DNA of 64,000 nt. Source: Centroberyx gerrardi. Its lineage: Eukaryota > Chordata > Actinopteri > Beryciformes > Berycidae. The notes beneath the pieces were generated by a model. The model had not been told where the DNA came from, did no database searches, and was given only the letters and a program-made list of their open reading frames with translations. Both the position numbers and the translations under genes were made by a program. Shown in pieces: positions 34,529 to 46,138 of this stretch (within the stretch, counting starts at the first letter, position 1; every line of letters begins with the position of its first letter). The stretch is from contig NC_135998.1 in assembly GCF_048128805.1 (NCBI RefSeq), positions 22,867,063 through 22,931,062 of the forward strand, in the 5' to 3' direction.

Positions 34529-36258
34529 CACACACACACATCCAAGGGAAAACATGCAACAACAAAAAAACCACAATACATAGCTAAGTGCATACATATC
34601 ACTGCTGTGGGGTGAAAACTTGGATCACTAAAATGTCAACTTCAGAAACTAAGAAAAACCTCCTTGTTTTTAGCTTGACGACCATGCATTATTGAGTTTA
34701 TCAAGTAGGTTTTGAAAGGGTTTCATCAGCCTGAGGGTAATACAACTTTCTCAACCCATAGAGGAGCATGTAATCCTTCAATTTTAGTTAAAATATGAAA
34801 ATCAGCAAAATTGGAGTTACAACATATACAGTGAATATCAAATATTTACAAGCCATTTCACATTTTCAATTTTGTATTGTCCTGAGGCCTGAAATGAAAA
34901 TCCATCAAATCAGACATTTTTCACTTTCATTTGAATAGAGAATGTAGCAAAATCAAGGTAAAAACAAAAGGCTACTAATTTTTGACAATCCATTAAAATG
35001 GAAAACTTAAACACCTCAATCCTATAAAAATGTGGGCTGACTAAGAGAAGTGTGGAGGTCTCTTTCCAATATGAGTGAGCTTTAACTCTTTTGCAAAGAA
35101 GAATGAAAAAAAAGATATTAAATCCAGATGTGCTTAATTGCTAGAGACTTATCCAGACCTTTGCTTTAATCAAAGTATTCACTATACACTATTACTTTGC
35201 TAATAAATGAAGTATGTACACAGGGGCGGAAATCACGGGGGGGACAGGGGGGTCCGGACCCCCCCTTCCTGGGACTAACAGAGAGTTGTCCCCCTCAATA
35301 TATCATTGTAAACATAACTATATAATTTTAAATAATATAATAATATGCATTGAAAGCACTTGTGCTAATTATAGACGCAAAACAATGCGTTTTTAAGTTT
35401 CGAAAGATTGAGTCCCTCTCTCATATGCCTCACAGTGGTTTGGTCCACTGCCTACCTGCCTCCCCGAACCCCCACACACACACATTAGCCCTCGGTACGA
35501 GTGTGTGTGGAGGATCTCTGGAAGTGTGTCAGTGGTGGCTGACCTCCAGTAAGTAGCTGAGGTTAACTTAAAACAAAGGATGTGTCAGACATTTTTCTTT
35601 ACTTCTACCACTCAATAGAATAAAACACATTCACAATTGTAATCAGACTACATTTTGTTCCATTACCTCGCGGTTGAATCTTGTGTCAGCGTGTTGGTAC
35701 GGAGCCACGTCTCCTAATGCATGTGTGTGTATGGAGGCAGGAGGTCTGTCCACAATTAAAATCATCATAACTCGCTGAATTTTCGACCGATTTTCAAGCG
35801 GTTTGGTTTGTTACAAATGCCAGACATGTATTTATGATACAGGATAGTTGGTTAAATTAAAATGCGGGATTTCATACCAAAATACTTTATCTTTTGTAGA
35901 TGGTAACAGTAATATTTCTATAATATAATATTTAAGATTAACTTACCCTATGTAATTAGGTTCTAAGTATATTATTTTTTTCTTACTGCATGTAAAACGG
36001 CTGCCACTATGTTATTTTGTTCATAATTTTGGAAATAAATGAAGACTTAATTAATAAAAAAGACATAATTACAACAAACATTATGTTAAATATAAGTACG
36101 TTTCTGGCAGGCTTCATAGCGTTCTGGACTTTTACACATTGACAGCAAAACATTAGAGATCTGCTTTTTCGGGAAAACTAAATCTAATTAGGCATATATT
36201 AGCTTTAGTTCAGTTAATGGGTGTTGCATCTCACCTACTACTGTAAATAACCTGCATG

Positions 36259-36325
<67 letters not shown>

Positions 36326-38411
36326 TATTTGTCAGCCAGCCAGGTCAGTTAAAATGGCAGAGAAAAGAAAAACAGACATCCGATCATTTTTCAGTGCACC
36401 GAAACGCCAAGTAGAAAGACCCCAGTAATATCAAAGGCAATTTGATAAAATCTTCATAAGAAAGGAATGAAGTGCTTATGGAAATGTTTCATAATGGACC
36501 TCTATATACATTTAATACAACAGTACTTTTGGCGGCACCTTTGGTGTCCCCTTCAGGAATTGCTCTTGAGAAATGTTTCTGTTTATTGTCCCCCCCCAAC
36601 AGTGAAATGAAATATCCGCCCTTGTATGTACACAACAATGGTGGTTTAGTTTTTCATTTGTAATACCTTGTGAGAAATGACTAGCATTTTGTTTTTACCT
36701 TGATTTGTTCCTCTCATTGTAAGTCACTCTGAATTAGAGCATCAATGAAATGGCAAAAATGTCAAATCTATCTAAGATGCCATGACAACATTACTCTACC
36801 AAGCAGCAACAGCCTGTTGATAATTTGATAATATGATGATAGGGATGATAGGAGACTATATCCCTCGTGTTAGAACAAGTTATTAAATGCACCCCACTGG
36901 GCACATTTTAGACAAAAATAATACAAGCCATTTAAACTTGAACAAATAGCTACTGGGTAAGAAAACACCAGCCTACCGGACACATCTTCGGTGGTCACGC
37001 TCCCCTGGTCGTCCTGCAGCTGGTCCAGTTTGAAAATCTTGATCCTGTGTTTCCTGATCCGATTTGCTCTGGACCGAACCGTCTTCTGCTGGGCGCCCTG
37101 TGGCAAAGAAGACCGGTTGATTCACAGTTTGAAATGAAGAACAAGTTCTTGATGTTTTATTGTTTTTTCTTGCACTCCTTTAGGCTGGCAGTATTCACAT
37201 TCTGCTGTTGCAATTATCGCGAGCGACTCCGGATAAGACTGCCAACTAAATGCCTATATTGTGAATTGCAATTCATTTGTTTCATTCAAAATATGTGCGT
37301 TCAGTAGTGCTGTGCCGACTACAAAAATGGGTAACAAGAAAGTTTAGTCATGTATGAGTTTAAGATACTGTGTTCAGCAATTGAAATGTGTCTTCAGATC
37401 TTCAGAAGTTCACTCATTGGAAATATAGTGTATAGGCAATAAAACAAAACAGCAGGAATATCACTCACTAGATACCTGTGTACTGTATTTTGTTTCTGGG
37501 GTCTAGGGGAGCCCAGTCACCAAGATGTAAAACCTGGTAGACTGCCTTCACATAGGCTAATAATGTCACAGGGACATTAGGCCCGTTATACGAAAATAAA
37601 AATTACCAGTAGAAATGACAGTTGTCTGTGTCTGTGTGACTTGACAATGTTGACAACTTGTGCAGCCATCACTCCAGTAAAGAAGCCATGGTGTCAGGTG
37701 TGTAAGAGGTATGGTAAAAAGGACAACATCTGTGTGAAATGCCATCGACTTGTGTGTGAGACTTGCTTACAAAAACCTGAATGAGTAGCGTTATATATTG
37801 TGTTGGTCAGAGATGAGAGAGGAAACAAGACAGTGCTAAATAAAAATGCATTCCATGAAGGATTTAACATAGTGGACTGAAGAATGAACTAAATGTTTGA
37901 AGAAAAAAAAAAATATATATATATATATATATATTGTGTTTTAGTTCATTCTTGATCATATTGGTTACTGCCCACTTTCTGTTTTTGCCCCGTCTGTGGT
38001 ACAAATAATCAAATATGCTAACATTATAGACAAGCTAGCTACTATGGCTCAAAGTCAGATAGGACTAACGTTATGATAATATGCATATTTCTGATTATTG
38101 GATAGCGTTAGATGTAACGTTATGTATAAAAGAAAAAGCGAGTGAATTATATTTCCTGAATTTTAACAGTTGATTAAAACTATACAGGATATTAGCCTGT
38201 ATAAATTCAGCACCATGGACTGCTGCAGACAAAAGTAAGAGCAGGCTAACGTTAAACAGGTTCAACTGAATTCATCAACGCTATACCACACATATTCAAA
38301 TTAATATTAAGGAGTCGTCCGTTAAGTTTCAGTGTTTTATCTACTGCTAGAGACCAGAATTAAACATTCAAAAGCTGGACAGCCAAGCTCAGATTTACCT
38401 GTGTCTCCATT
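26599..38411 (-). CDS. CATSPER2: Cation channel sperm-associated protein 2 (12 exons)
   Basis: Pore-forming subunit of the sperm flagellar CatSper calcium channel. Exons (minus): 38400-38411, 36977-37097, 34311-34450, 33265-33367, 32820-32992, 32297-32455, 31960-32084, 29503-29681, 28906-29005, 27968-28041, 27530-27617, 26599-26666. All joints keep frame, giving about 447 codons. The protein starts METQGAQQKTVRSRANRI. S1 is in YFSWLALFITILNAIVLGVE; S2-S3 include FHLFWKSSWNIFDFVVTMV; S4 carries spaced basic residues (QFRTLRCLKIISRCTRARL); the pore helix has TMDSW, the T-x-D-x-W selectivity signature of CatSper channels. After S6 (FRSMIVGMM) comes a helical tail, then EWETYVMEA and WPTDKLFRYYELLEELERN, which match the C-terminal end of mammalian CATSPER2. 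The final exon is not found. CatSper has been lost in many teleosts, so an apparently intact copy is informative. Confidence 0.93.
26712..27058. mobile_element. Palindromic MITE next to CATSPER2 exon 12
   Basis: AGGATAATTC at 26712 pairs with GAATTATCCT at 27058, and the inversion continues inward (CCATCATGACGATTG / CAATCGTCATGATGG; CCAACACACACCCAGAGGG / CCCTCTGGGTGTGTGTTGG). The arms are about 130 bp or more. It ends 46 bases upstream of the acceptor of the exon at 26599-26666. Confidence 0.85.
27222..27515 (+). mobile_element. tRNA-derived SINE
   Basis: A tRNA-like head with a box-B-like GGTTTCAATCCC (27263-27274) is followed by GCCCTTGAGCAAGGC, a block widespread in fish SINEs, and an A-rich tail (AAATAAAGGTTTAAAAAAA). 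It sits immediately beside CATSPER2 exon 11. Confidence 0.7.
27638..27664. repeat. (CA)n, TG on the CATSPER2 sense strand
   Basis: The TG repeat lies about 20 bases upstream of the acceptor of exon 27530-27617 and takes the place of a normal pyrimidine tract, followed by GGTGGGGGTGTAG. Confidence 0.9.
28541..28568. repeat. (GT)n microsatellite
   Basis: About 14 GT units in a CATSPER2 intron. Confidence 0.95.
29691..29776. repeat. CAGA/GACAG-rich simple repeat
   Basis: Imperfect ACAGAGACAGGAAGAG and CAGA units beginning 10 bases upstream of the acceptor of CATSPER2 exon 8. On the sense strand it is CT-rich and may serve as polypyrimidine tract. Confidence 0.85.
29938..29986. repeat. 49-bp match to the 3' flank of the 877-aa ORF
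   Basis: GTCAAATCTCAACTTCCATT through CAAAATGT is the same as 14098-14146, inside a CATSPER2 intron. Weaker similarity extends upstream to the A-rich stretch that follows the ORF's stop codon. The match ends exactly where repeat C begins in the other copy. Confidence 0.85.
32185..32256. repeat. (GA)36 microsatellite in a CATSPER2 intron
   Basis: 72 bases of perfect GA (CT on the gene's sense strand), starting 40 bases after the donor of exon 6 and ending about 100 bases before exon 7. Confidence 0.97.
33560..33640 (-). mobile_element. tRNA-like SINE fragment
   Basis: On the minus strand a box-B-like GGGATTCAAGTCCCAC follows an anticodon-arm-like region. Only part of a head is recognisable. 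Confidence 0.4.
33921..33942. repeat. (G)22 homopolymer
   Basis: 22 consecutive G bases in a CATSPER2 intron; the exact length is uncertain, as with any such run. Confidence 0.9.
34455..34540. repeat. (CA)n abutting the CATSPER2 exon 3 acceptor
   Basis: About 86 bases of CA with a few T or A interruptions. On the sense strand it reads (TG)n directly followed by ACAG|ATGAC, so the UG repeat itself forms the 3' splice-site region. Confidence 0.95.
35213..36632. mobile_element. Non-autonomous hAT element in a CATSPER2 intron
   Basis: Element 35221-36624 (1404 bp) starts CAGGGGCGGAAATCAC and ends GAAATATCCGCCCTTG, inverted ends matching over about 13 bases. A perfect 8-bp target duplication TATGTACA lies at 35213-35220 and 36625-36632. 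Inside is a 24-codon reading frame at 36354-36428 (MAEKRKTDIRSFFSAPKRQ), which looks like the N-terminus of a ZMYM1-like hAT transposase, so the element seems an internal deletion derivative. A (TG)n run fills 36260-36324. Confidence 0.92.
37647..37784 (+). pseudogene. piggyBac-like C-terminal cysteine-rich domain
   Basis: A 45-codon frame with WCQVCKRYGKKDNICVKCHR and VCETC before the stop shows the Cys-x2-Cys pairs of the C-terminal domain of piggyBac transposases. The upstream catalytic part is absent. It lies antisense in CATSPER2 intron 1. Confidence 0.6.
37908..37934. repeat. (AT)n microsatellite
   Basis: Short AT run after an A run. Confidence 0.9.
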
Positions 38412-39048
38412 TCTGTTAACCAAGTCCCGTCTAGATGCACCGATCCAAAATTAAACGGTTAACGCCAGATACCGAGACTGTCCTTGATTAACGATTTTGT
38501 TATTGTATGAACCTCAGTGAACGTGACAGTAATAGAACTTGTAGACCTCGAAACCGTTGATGATTTGAATGTCTATGATGATGCTCGTTTCACAACATCA
38601 TTTGCGAGTTAAGGGAAAACAATTTGTTTCAAATCCTGTAAAACTTTGAACATACACATTTTTCACTTTGTCTATGTGGAATAACAATAATAGGCTATTT
38701 AATATCAGTCAGATAGTCTCAATGATCTTTGCAGTGCAGCCCATATGGGTTACAATATTCAAAACCAATTCTAGCCTGGCCCAATTGGAATTTGGAATTT
38801 TACTAGGCCTATTTGATGTTGAAATTATATTAAACTGTCATGCCCTGGATTGCAGATTTGTAACATCCTATCAAGGTTTAACTTTGGCCCAAAATAATAT
38901 AAGGGACACTCAAGCGCCCGATTTGAACGTTATCACTACATTGTATGGATGTTGTTAGGTGTCATCAGATCAGTAGGGGTCTAATCAGTGGAGTGCACAG
39001 ACTCTGAAAGGGGCAGGGGCAAAACTTTCTAAAAGGGCAACTTCTAGA
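38412..39048. other. Upstream region of CATSPER2
   Basis: Presumed 5' UTR and promoter of CATSPER2 on the minus strand. No TATA or CpG island is obvious. The plus-strand ORF at 38668-38958 looks random. Confidence 0.35.
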
Positions 39049-39200
39049 CTGTCCTGTGGCTCAGTTGGCTAATGCGCCTACCATGTACATTTATTTGTAA
39101 TGTCATTTCTTGGGTTCAAAATCAACCTGGACGCTTTGTTACATCCCATTGTTTCTGTCTGTTTTTACTGTGAACTCTCTCATGAAGCAGAAGTGCTATT
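39049..39200 (+). mobile_element. tRNA-derived SINE fragment
   Basis: GTGGCTCAGTTGGCTAATGC (box A) and GGGTTCAAAATC (box B) lie about 50 bases apart, as in a tRNA head. Confidence 0.65.
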
Positions 39201-39989
39201 GAAATAACCTTTTAAAGGCACTTACCCAGAAATTCTAGGGAGGTCAGAGGGCATGATGCTCCCATTTTTCAAAACTTGCTTTTGTACAGTTGCATGTACA
39301 TACCTTTTCAAGGGAGAAATTGCATTTGTGACCTCACTGAGATGAATGTGTATAGCATAATCCAATCTAAAAAATAAAAATAAAGGTATAAAATGAAATG
39401 CAATATAAAACTAAAACCAAAATAGTTCCTTTGTTTAGCAAATAGTTTCCATTTCCATTGTTTCTTAATGTCATCGGTTTGTAGTTATAATTTATACAGA
39501 ATTGTTGTGTTTCTTCTCTTACACTAACAGCAATAAAATGATGAGTTGAACCACGACATACAGTTTAGGGTCTTTACTGTTCAAGTGCAAATTCAATCAC
39601 ACAGGTATCCCTACGCTGACGTATCACTTAACCTATTAAAGGTATACTGACCATTGTATCACTTAACAAAAGTAGTGCCAAATGCCTATTCTAAATACTG
39701 AAATAATGTATTCTTTTTCCAAATACATAACAAGAATCCACCACTTGACGATGTTCAAGAATGTACAAGCCTCACTCTCTCTAATTCCAGTGACTCATGT
39801 CCCAGTGCTGAATTGACTCCAGCCCTCTCCGAATAGGTCATACCTAAAACAACACCTTTTTATGCTCATTTAATTATCTTCACAGCTAATGCACATAACA
39901 TTGCCATGTTTGGTGTCTAATAAATCAAGAACCTATTTTGGGTTGCCAGGAATGTATTATTACAATAAACACAGTTTCTGATACAAGGT

Positions 39990-40150
39990 GTAACACTGGA
40001 ATCACATCCCCCCGCACTAAGTTTATTGAGATGACCACATGTTGCGGGGTATGACATGCGACAAAGGTCCCAGGCCAGATTTGAACTCAGGACATCACGG
40101 TTACATGGTGCCTTTCAGACCACACAGCCACCAAGGCGCTTCACTGCAGC
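39990..40150 (-). mobile_element. tRNA-derived SINE
   Basis: On the minus strand, TTGGTGGCTGTGTGGTC (box A) is followed by GAGTTCAAATCTGGCC (box B) and GGGACCTTTGTCGCATGTCA, a tail block common in fish SINEs. Confidence 0.65.
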
Positions 40151-43100
40151 AAGGCTTTTAACCAAATCTAAGACACATGACCTATTTTAGCTTCTCTGCA
40201 CTGGTTGTCAGTAAATATTATAATTGATTGTATGATTTTACTGATCACTTTCAAGGCTCGTTCTTATGGCAGCCCATTTCCACCACCTGTTAAAAAAAAT
40301 CATTACCCAGCATAATAATAACCATTAATGGTAACAGCTATCAATAGCTGTTAATCATTAATTCAACATGCAGATTAGTGTAGCTACCATTAGGCCATGT
40401 TCCCTGTCCAACAGAAAACATGTCAACTCCACATGGCTCTTCTTCCCCTTCTGGTCCTTCAGCTGCCAGCAGGTGAAAGCCAAGCCGAGGTTCATTCTGG
40501 TTGTTGAGCGAGTCCTGTCTGACAGTCTGAGGGTTTTTTGGCTTCACTAAATGAGTGCAAGGTGTGGAATTCATAAACTGATTGTGAATGTTCCTCCTGA
40601 AACAAAACAGCGCTAAGGCTCATTTTGCACACAGAGCAGTGGTGTGGTCCTGCTGTCTTGTGGCTGAAAAGATTATAGAGTCAAACAGGTAACTCAGTGT
40701 GATCTAAGGACCTGTCAGTCCCCAAGCACTGACATTACCACTTCATCAACTAGGCTATGCTGTTTGATTCAGCTGCTAGTGGGCCCCTCCAGAGCTGATA
40801 CAGTTTAATATGCTATCTGTTATCGTGTTAGCTTTTTGTCCCACCCATAAAGTCACTATATTTAGATAAATACAGGAGAAAAAAATTAGACAAAACTTTT
40901 TTTTCCTCTTGCCTCTCAGGGCTTCTGTAGCCAGTTTGATTATATCTGTAATCTACTGCTTTTCCTCAGTAGGTGTTAAAATCTTAAAGCGTCCAAGAGT
41001 TGATTTTGAAATCATGGTTTGGAAAGGTTGAGTAGAGTTTGTAAATTTGTAACAGTAATTTTGAAACTGTTTTTCAATTAAATATAAGCTGAATATTGAA
41101 AAACAATATTCAAACAAATAAATACACATTCCATTTTTAAAAAGTCAGATTCAATTTCACTGATCACAAAAATTCAGAACACGTAATTCAGGTTTCAGTT
41201 GTCTGGTGGCACAATTCTCTCCCCATTGAATTAGTGCTTCATTACACTCTGTATTTACATATTAATTACATGTTTTCACTGTCATAGCAAAATAATTCAC
41301 AGCAGTGTAGAACTAAGATGAATAAGACTAGGCCTACTAAGGGTAACAATTTAAGTGTCTGATGTTCAGCCAAAAATGGTTCACAAGGCAGTAATGTAAT
41401 AACTGGCTAATAGGCTAATGTGATACGTTATTACATTATTGGCAAAGATGATATTAACTTAGTATTTTAAGATTTTATTACATTGTCGGCTTGTTTTACT
41501 TTATAGGCCTCCTTACATGTATCTTTGTTACATTATTACAGGGTGCAGTAACAAACTTTATCCAGTAGATGGCAGGCCAGGCTTCATCTCCAGTGGGAGG
41601 CTGTGCCAGTTTGGACATTTGTGGCAATTCATTTGTTAGATCAAGAATTTTGTGCCAGTCTTATGTGGAAAAAATATTTTATTTTCTCTTTCTGGGCAGT
41701 TTATTATGATTAAATGTAATGGAGTCAATATGTGAATGCATTTGTTTATATAAGAAAAACCTGTTCCTGACAAATTATGTCAGACTTACTGAGGACATTC
41801 TTTTTAATACTGTAAACAGGCAATATGACCACTGTTGTATTTGTATAATGTATACTGGTGTTTTATTCCAGAGTTGTCATGTAAACACAGAAAAGTATGT
41901 TGTTTAGTACTTTTCTTTGAAACAAGAGGCCTACTTCAGAGGTAAAGCAGAATGAAAGTCAATGAAAATGAGAAATGACTTTTTCACCTTGTTAGCTAAT
42001 TCTCCATATCATAACTCCTTGATCATAACATAGCTTACACCTATTTAACAATAAAAAAAACATTTTTTATTTTATTCTATTTTTATGTCACAATCCCATT
42101 ACTTTTACTTCCTGGAAAACGGTGAATCTTTAGTGGTTAAATAAATTCCAACTAATAATGCCATCACAGATTTTTGAGCAATCTCGCCTCTTCCCCTCTC
42201 ATCATAAAACCTGCAACTTCACAACTTTCAAAGTGACACAAGAGGCAACATATGATGGTGTATTTTTGGGTGGTCACCCCAAAAAACCCTGTTTCCCCTG
42301 GACCTAGGTCTACTCAAAATGCAGCGTTTGGGCATTGGTCTGTCCAGTTCAGTATAGCCATTGCTAATATTGTGTCCAATCGACTGTCTCATATAAAAGC
42401 CGCAACCGCATTAAATGCTCACTGACGGGTATACAGAATTGGTTCATTAGGTGAGCTGCTAACTCATTAAATGAATTCTTCACATTTGTACCATGCCTTT
42501 TGACCAAAAGGTGGCGCTGTCCAAGTTCAATTCAGTATGTGCAGGCTACTGGTAAGATGTCTGTTGAGGTTTGTTGGTTTGTTGAGTCCGATTCAGCAAC
42601 TGAGCTGCTAACCCATACACACTAGTGACTGAACTGCTGCTAACTCAAAAGAAATTGTTGCAGGTCACACAGTTGTTGCAAATGCTCTGTTAATATATGT
42701 TGTTGATATGTTGTCATAGTGATACACTGTAATGTTGGCTTTCTTTTGCCCAGTATAATGGTCAAATCTGGGGGTATAAATTCAATCTCAGAACATCTGA
42801 AATTTTCTTCACAGCTGGCACCATCTCGGAGGTCCAATGGAGAAAAGGCTGTGTGCAAATAATAGCTAAATGTCTAAAAACCAGGTCAGGAACCCATGAG
42901 AAGAGACATCTGTAAAAGATACAAGTTGTGGCTGATGATGTAGATTTGCTTCCAAATGTAGGTTACTCTGACATAGTAAATTTAAACTCATGTTAATTTT
43001 AACAAATAGCAATTAGGTGGGCCTTCTACTGCTTAATGTTAGCTACTATACAAATCAGATGTGTTAAGACAATGGCAGTGAGCTCAGGACTGCTGAACAG

Positions 43101-43794
43101 ATGTAACTAGCTCTTTTGTGCCTCAACTGTTCCGCCAACCTTACACTATGTATCTAATCATCAAGCTGGCATTTCCAAAACACAATGATCACATGTATCA
43201 GTGAGAAAATGATCAGTCCCCACTAGTCAAACACAGCACAGATATTAATGCAATCAATCAGGTGTTCTCAGGAGTCTTTGCCCATGTCGACCTCCAAAAT
43301 GGCCGCTAGAGGGCGCGGTGATCAGTGTTGATAGACACCTGAATTGTCTACAGCCTTTTGGAGGGGTGGTGGGCTTAATTCAATGAATTATCTGAGGGGA
43401 GGTGCCCACTTGAATATACCTGCCCTCAACCATCCCTTTAATCCAACATTCAAGCAAGGTTTCTACATTAGGCGCTCATCCAAATAGCACAGGTCTTAGA
43501 GACACAGAAATAGGTCTTGATGAATTTTTATCTAGGCTATGCCCATTCCTAGAGGGGAGTGAGTGAGGCCTAATGGGTGGAGATAGCCTGAGGTAAGACC
43601 TGATAAAGGAATCAAAAATGGAATAGCCTAGGTCATGTAGGCTAAATAGGGCAGATATTTATTTTTGCATTCAGCAAGTTAGAGTTGCCTACAATTTCTC
43701 AAGGAATATTAGGCAGCCTATATTGGGAAATACAGTGGATCCATTCAGTGGGAAGCATGACACTCCCTGAACATGACATGGATATTTTGTTTGT
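40151..43794. other. Intergenic DNA, no gene seen
   Basis: AT-rich sequence between the 5' end of CATSPER2 and the 3' end of DOLPP1. Only a CTCF-like motif at 43300 stands out. Confidence 0.4.
43300..43318 (+). promoter_or_regulatory. CTCF-like site
   Basis: TGGCCGCTAGAGGGCGCGG agrees with most positions of the vertebrate CTCF consensus, including the AG-GGGCGC core. It lies between CATSPER2 and DOLPP1, in the same orientation as the motif at 25357. Confidence 0.5.
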
Positions 43795-43912
43795 TTTTGA
43801 ATGATTTTTTGGGCATTGTTGCCCCTAATCGACAGCTGACAGTGGGGATGGACAGGAAAGACTGGGTGAGAGAGGGGGAGCCAACTGAGCCACCAGGTCA
43901 CCCCATGACATG
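43795..43912 (-). mobile_element. tRNA-derived SINE
   Basis: On the minus strand, GACCTGGTGGCTCAGTTGGC (box A) comes first, and the element ends in GGGCAACAATGCCCAAAAAA, like the A-rich tails of fish SINEs. Confidence 0.6.
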
Positions 43913-44798
43913 GATATTGTTAATACTTTGAACTGAATTGCAGGCTATTTTCCTACGTCACCAATACATCCTTCATTCTACACAGCCTATTTCATTCTCT
44001 AGCAAATAATTGAGCAAACTTTTGAAGTCAGTATTAGGTTAGATTCTTTTATTTCACAACATTTAGTAACTTAGACAGAAAGGTGCTATATAATTTCATT
44101 TGAATGGTTGTTAATAGTTGTTAATAACTACAAAGCTGGAATGGTATTGTAGGTTTCCCCCAAGGAAAAATCAATATTTCTACAATAGCCTATATGAACT
44201 TGAACTGTATATGGACCGTCTATGGCAGTGGCTCAGTAGTGAGTTCCCAGTGACCTTACAGTAGGATACATAATGCTTTTCTTATCTCCTATATGGTATC
44301 ACTTTAACATTCCTATACAGACTTTAGTTTGTCTGAGATATTTGTGCAGTATCCTATAAAAATCATATTAGGAGGGCGACTGGAATTCTTTTTCATAGTG
44401 TTTCTCTTCCACCGCTCTTTCTTTCCCTCCCCGCTTTTACAGACAATGAATGGAGTCTTTGTCACAAGGCGTCCATGAATGACAGGACACACCAGGACAA
44501 ATACCATCCAGGCGCTTTTCTGGGATAACACGCCTCTGGAAACACACGCACAGCCGGCCACCACCAGACAGATACCACACTGACTGATGTAGATTAAGTG
44601 AAACATGCTGTGGGTTGATGAACTAGTTCAGTTGAACCTTTATCTCGTTCAGATCTCTATAAATAATGTGATACTATCATGCACCAGCATTACAATATTA
44701 AAAAGGTAGATATCAAAATGAAAAATGTTTGATGTTGCCACTATATTCCAGCGCCAAGTAGGAGATGAACCACTTCTTTTGTACATAAACACATTTTT

Positions 44799-46138
44799 TT
44801 TATTCAGCCTGATATGGTTACACATGGAAAAAAAAAAATCAAATTCTAAGAGAACTACTTCCCTTTGTGGATCTAATGATATGACAGTTTCAAATCAGCT
44901 TCAGATCCCCACTTGACAGCCTTGAACATTAGCTGCCCTGGTAGTGAGGAATAAAGCATAATCACATGCTACGACTGACCTGAGGCTTTTTTTCTTTTTG
45001 TCAAAAATAATAAAAACAAAACAAAAAAAAAAACATCTCCCCTCAGCAGTCATATTGTATGTTTTCTCACTAAATGATATGGAATGTAATCTTGGAACTG
45101 CAGGTAAAAATAAAATTGTTCTCTACAACAGCAGAAAACACAAGAAATTGAATCAAGAGCAACAAAAAAAAAAAAAGACTGATTCCCAGAATTCTGTTCC
45201 CAGGCTGCTACTGTGTGTGAGGCATTAAGAAAACACCGTCTCAGTCCATTTTGTGTAGAACAAAGAAACATGACAGCTGAAACCGAATTGTGTTGCGATT
45301 CACCGTCTCATAATCCTCAAATGTGGACATGAACAGAAACCACAACCTTGATGCTCAATAGTACAGAAGGTACATTAAATTTACACTGCTTGCAAATCAG
45401 CATTGGAATCTAATATATTAGGACTGACAGTCATAGACACAGAGGGAAGATTGATTAGGGAAAAGAGGGGGGTCTTAACATTTAACTAGTATTAGTTTTT
45501 TGTTAACTTGTAAATTTCACAAAGTGCAAATTTTCATTTATATTACATTATAACCAATTTTAGAAATGTTCTATTATATAACAATGAAAAATGGTTAATT
45601 CCACTTACCCCCATCCTAGCCATAACCAAACCCCCTCCCCAATCTGACTAACTTCAACCAACCACCCCCCCTCCCCCACACCCACACCCACCAGCTATCC
45701 ATCAGTATTTAAAAAAGAATCACTAAATACATGCTGTAATGACACCCACCAATTTGTTTGAAACTTGACCAAAGCCTCCTTTTCGGCTCCTTGAATCTCT
45801 TACAGTGCACTGTTACTGTCAGCGTGCGTTTACAGTTAAAATATATATTAATCTATCATTAAATAGTATGCCTCTTGCACAGTCTTGCATGCATTGGAGA
45901 GCATTTGGGCAAGCTGTACAAGAAGGAGAGGCGTGTGGACGGACTTGCTCAGGCTGTAGGCTCCGGGCCAGGTCCAGGCACTCTTTCGCCACCTGTAAAC
46001 GGTTTTGCCCTTTACTCCTTGCAACCGCGTCAGTCCAAAAGATGGTTCTCCAGTGTGTTTTTTCGAGTGAGCATTTGTTTGTGTGTGTACATGAGTGTGT
46101 GTGGTCCTAAACTCAGTTTCACAAAAGAACTGTATAGA
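44799..46138 (-). other. Probable 3' UTR of DOLPP1
   Basis: On the minus strand an AATAAA lies near 44799-44804, about 1.3 kb after the DOLPP1 stop, with no coding exon between. A 3' UTR extending to that signal is plausible but not proven. Confidence 0.4.

Noticed and set aside
34206..34587. ORFs of alternating His/Thr or Cys/Val
   Set aside because: The CA repeat; only 34311-34450 on the minus strand is an exon.
38668..38958. 96-residue plus-strand ORF
   Set aside because: Random-looking composition, no Kozak or splice signals, no relation to its neighbours.
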